Assembly: GCA_027371665.1 (NCBI GenBank)
Contig: DAHXMP010000111.1
Span: forward strand, 1-6,058
Source of the DNA: Bacteroidota bacterium
GTDB lineage: Bacteria > Bacteroidota > Ignavibacteria > Kapaibacteriales > UBA2268
DNA length: 6,058 nt
Reading direction: 5' to 3'
In this document: piece by piece, positions 5,993 through 6,058 of the stretch
How positions within the stretch are numbered: position 1 is the first letter of the stretch
Layout: the number at the start of each line of letters is the position of its first letter
Position numbers and translations under genes: made by a program
Notes under the pieces: generated by a model
Databases searched by the model: none
The model's input: only the letters and a program-made list of their open reading frames with translations
Told to the model about the DNA's origin: nothing

Positions 5993-6058
5993 ATGACACA
6001 TGAAACCCAAAAAGGTCTCAAAATATTTTCAAAAAAAAATTGAAAGAACGTCAAAATT

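Noticed and set aside
6027..6045. Inverted repeat TTTCAA / TTGAAA around a run of A near the right edge
   Set aside because: The arms are short, AT-rich and separated by a homopolymer; it has no T-tail suited to a terminator and no clear promoter relation.
6021..6056. TTTG and TATTTTG on the minus strand as a WD40-gene promoter
   Set aside because: The second box is one base short of TAnnTTTG and the spacing is about 26 nt, too long for the Bacteroidota pattern.

Overview
The window looks like a piece of an AT-rich genome from the Bacteroidota / Ignavibacteria / Kapabacteria side of the FCB group. Two predicted secreted proteins end in C-terminal domains of the type IX secretion (T9SS) sorting kind. 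Several starts have good purine-rich Shine-Dalgarno sites, which is more typical of Ignavibacteria-like lineages than of classical Bacteroides. This placement is inference from protein architecture, not a database match.

Layout. On the left, two rightward genes: a small DUF2007-type protein (149-388) and a secreted 5'-nucleotidase/metallophosphoesterase with a T9SS tail (575-2446; the true start is the ATG at 575). They are followed by a strong rho-independent terminator (2472-2499). In the middle is a complete IS1-family insertion sequence of about 770 bp (2561-3330). It has 20/25 terminal inverted repeats, a degenerate 9-bp target duplication, and a transposase split into two frames that join exactly at a run of seven A. 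On the right are two leftward genes: a secreted twin beta-propeller WD40 protein with a T9SS tail (3700-5958) and, 54 bp downstream, a short secreted protein whose 3' end runs into the insertion sequence (3304-3642).

The most interesting part is the insertion sequence. A Bacteroidota-type promoter (TTTG, 20 nt, TATATTTG) starts inside its left inverted repeat. The -7 box lies in the left arm of a perfect 13-bp inverted repeat whose right arm covers the transposase ribosome-binding site. Read-through transcripts from outside would therefore fold and hide the start, while transcripts from the element's own promoter would lack the left arm. The transposase also seems to need a -1 shift on A AAA AAA, and here the shift lies after the first catalytic Asp, unlike in classical IS1.

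The insertion sequence appears to sit inside the small secreted gene. Removing it and one target copy rejoins the reading frame to a short tail ending at 2501, facing the nucleotidase terminator. The nucleotidase is a second point of interest: its metal-binding motifs are intact, but its substrate-pocket motifs are replaced. No stretch over 300 bases lacks a gene.
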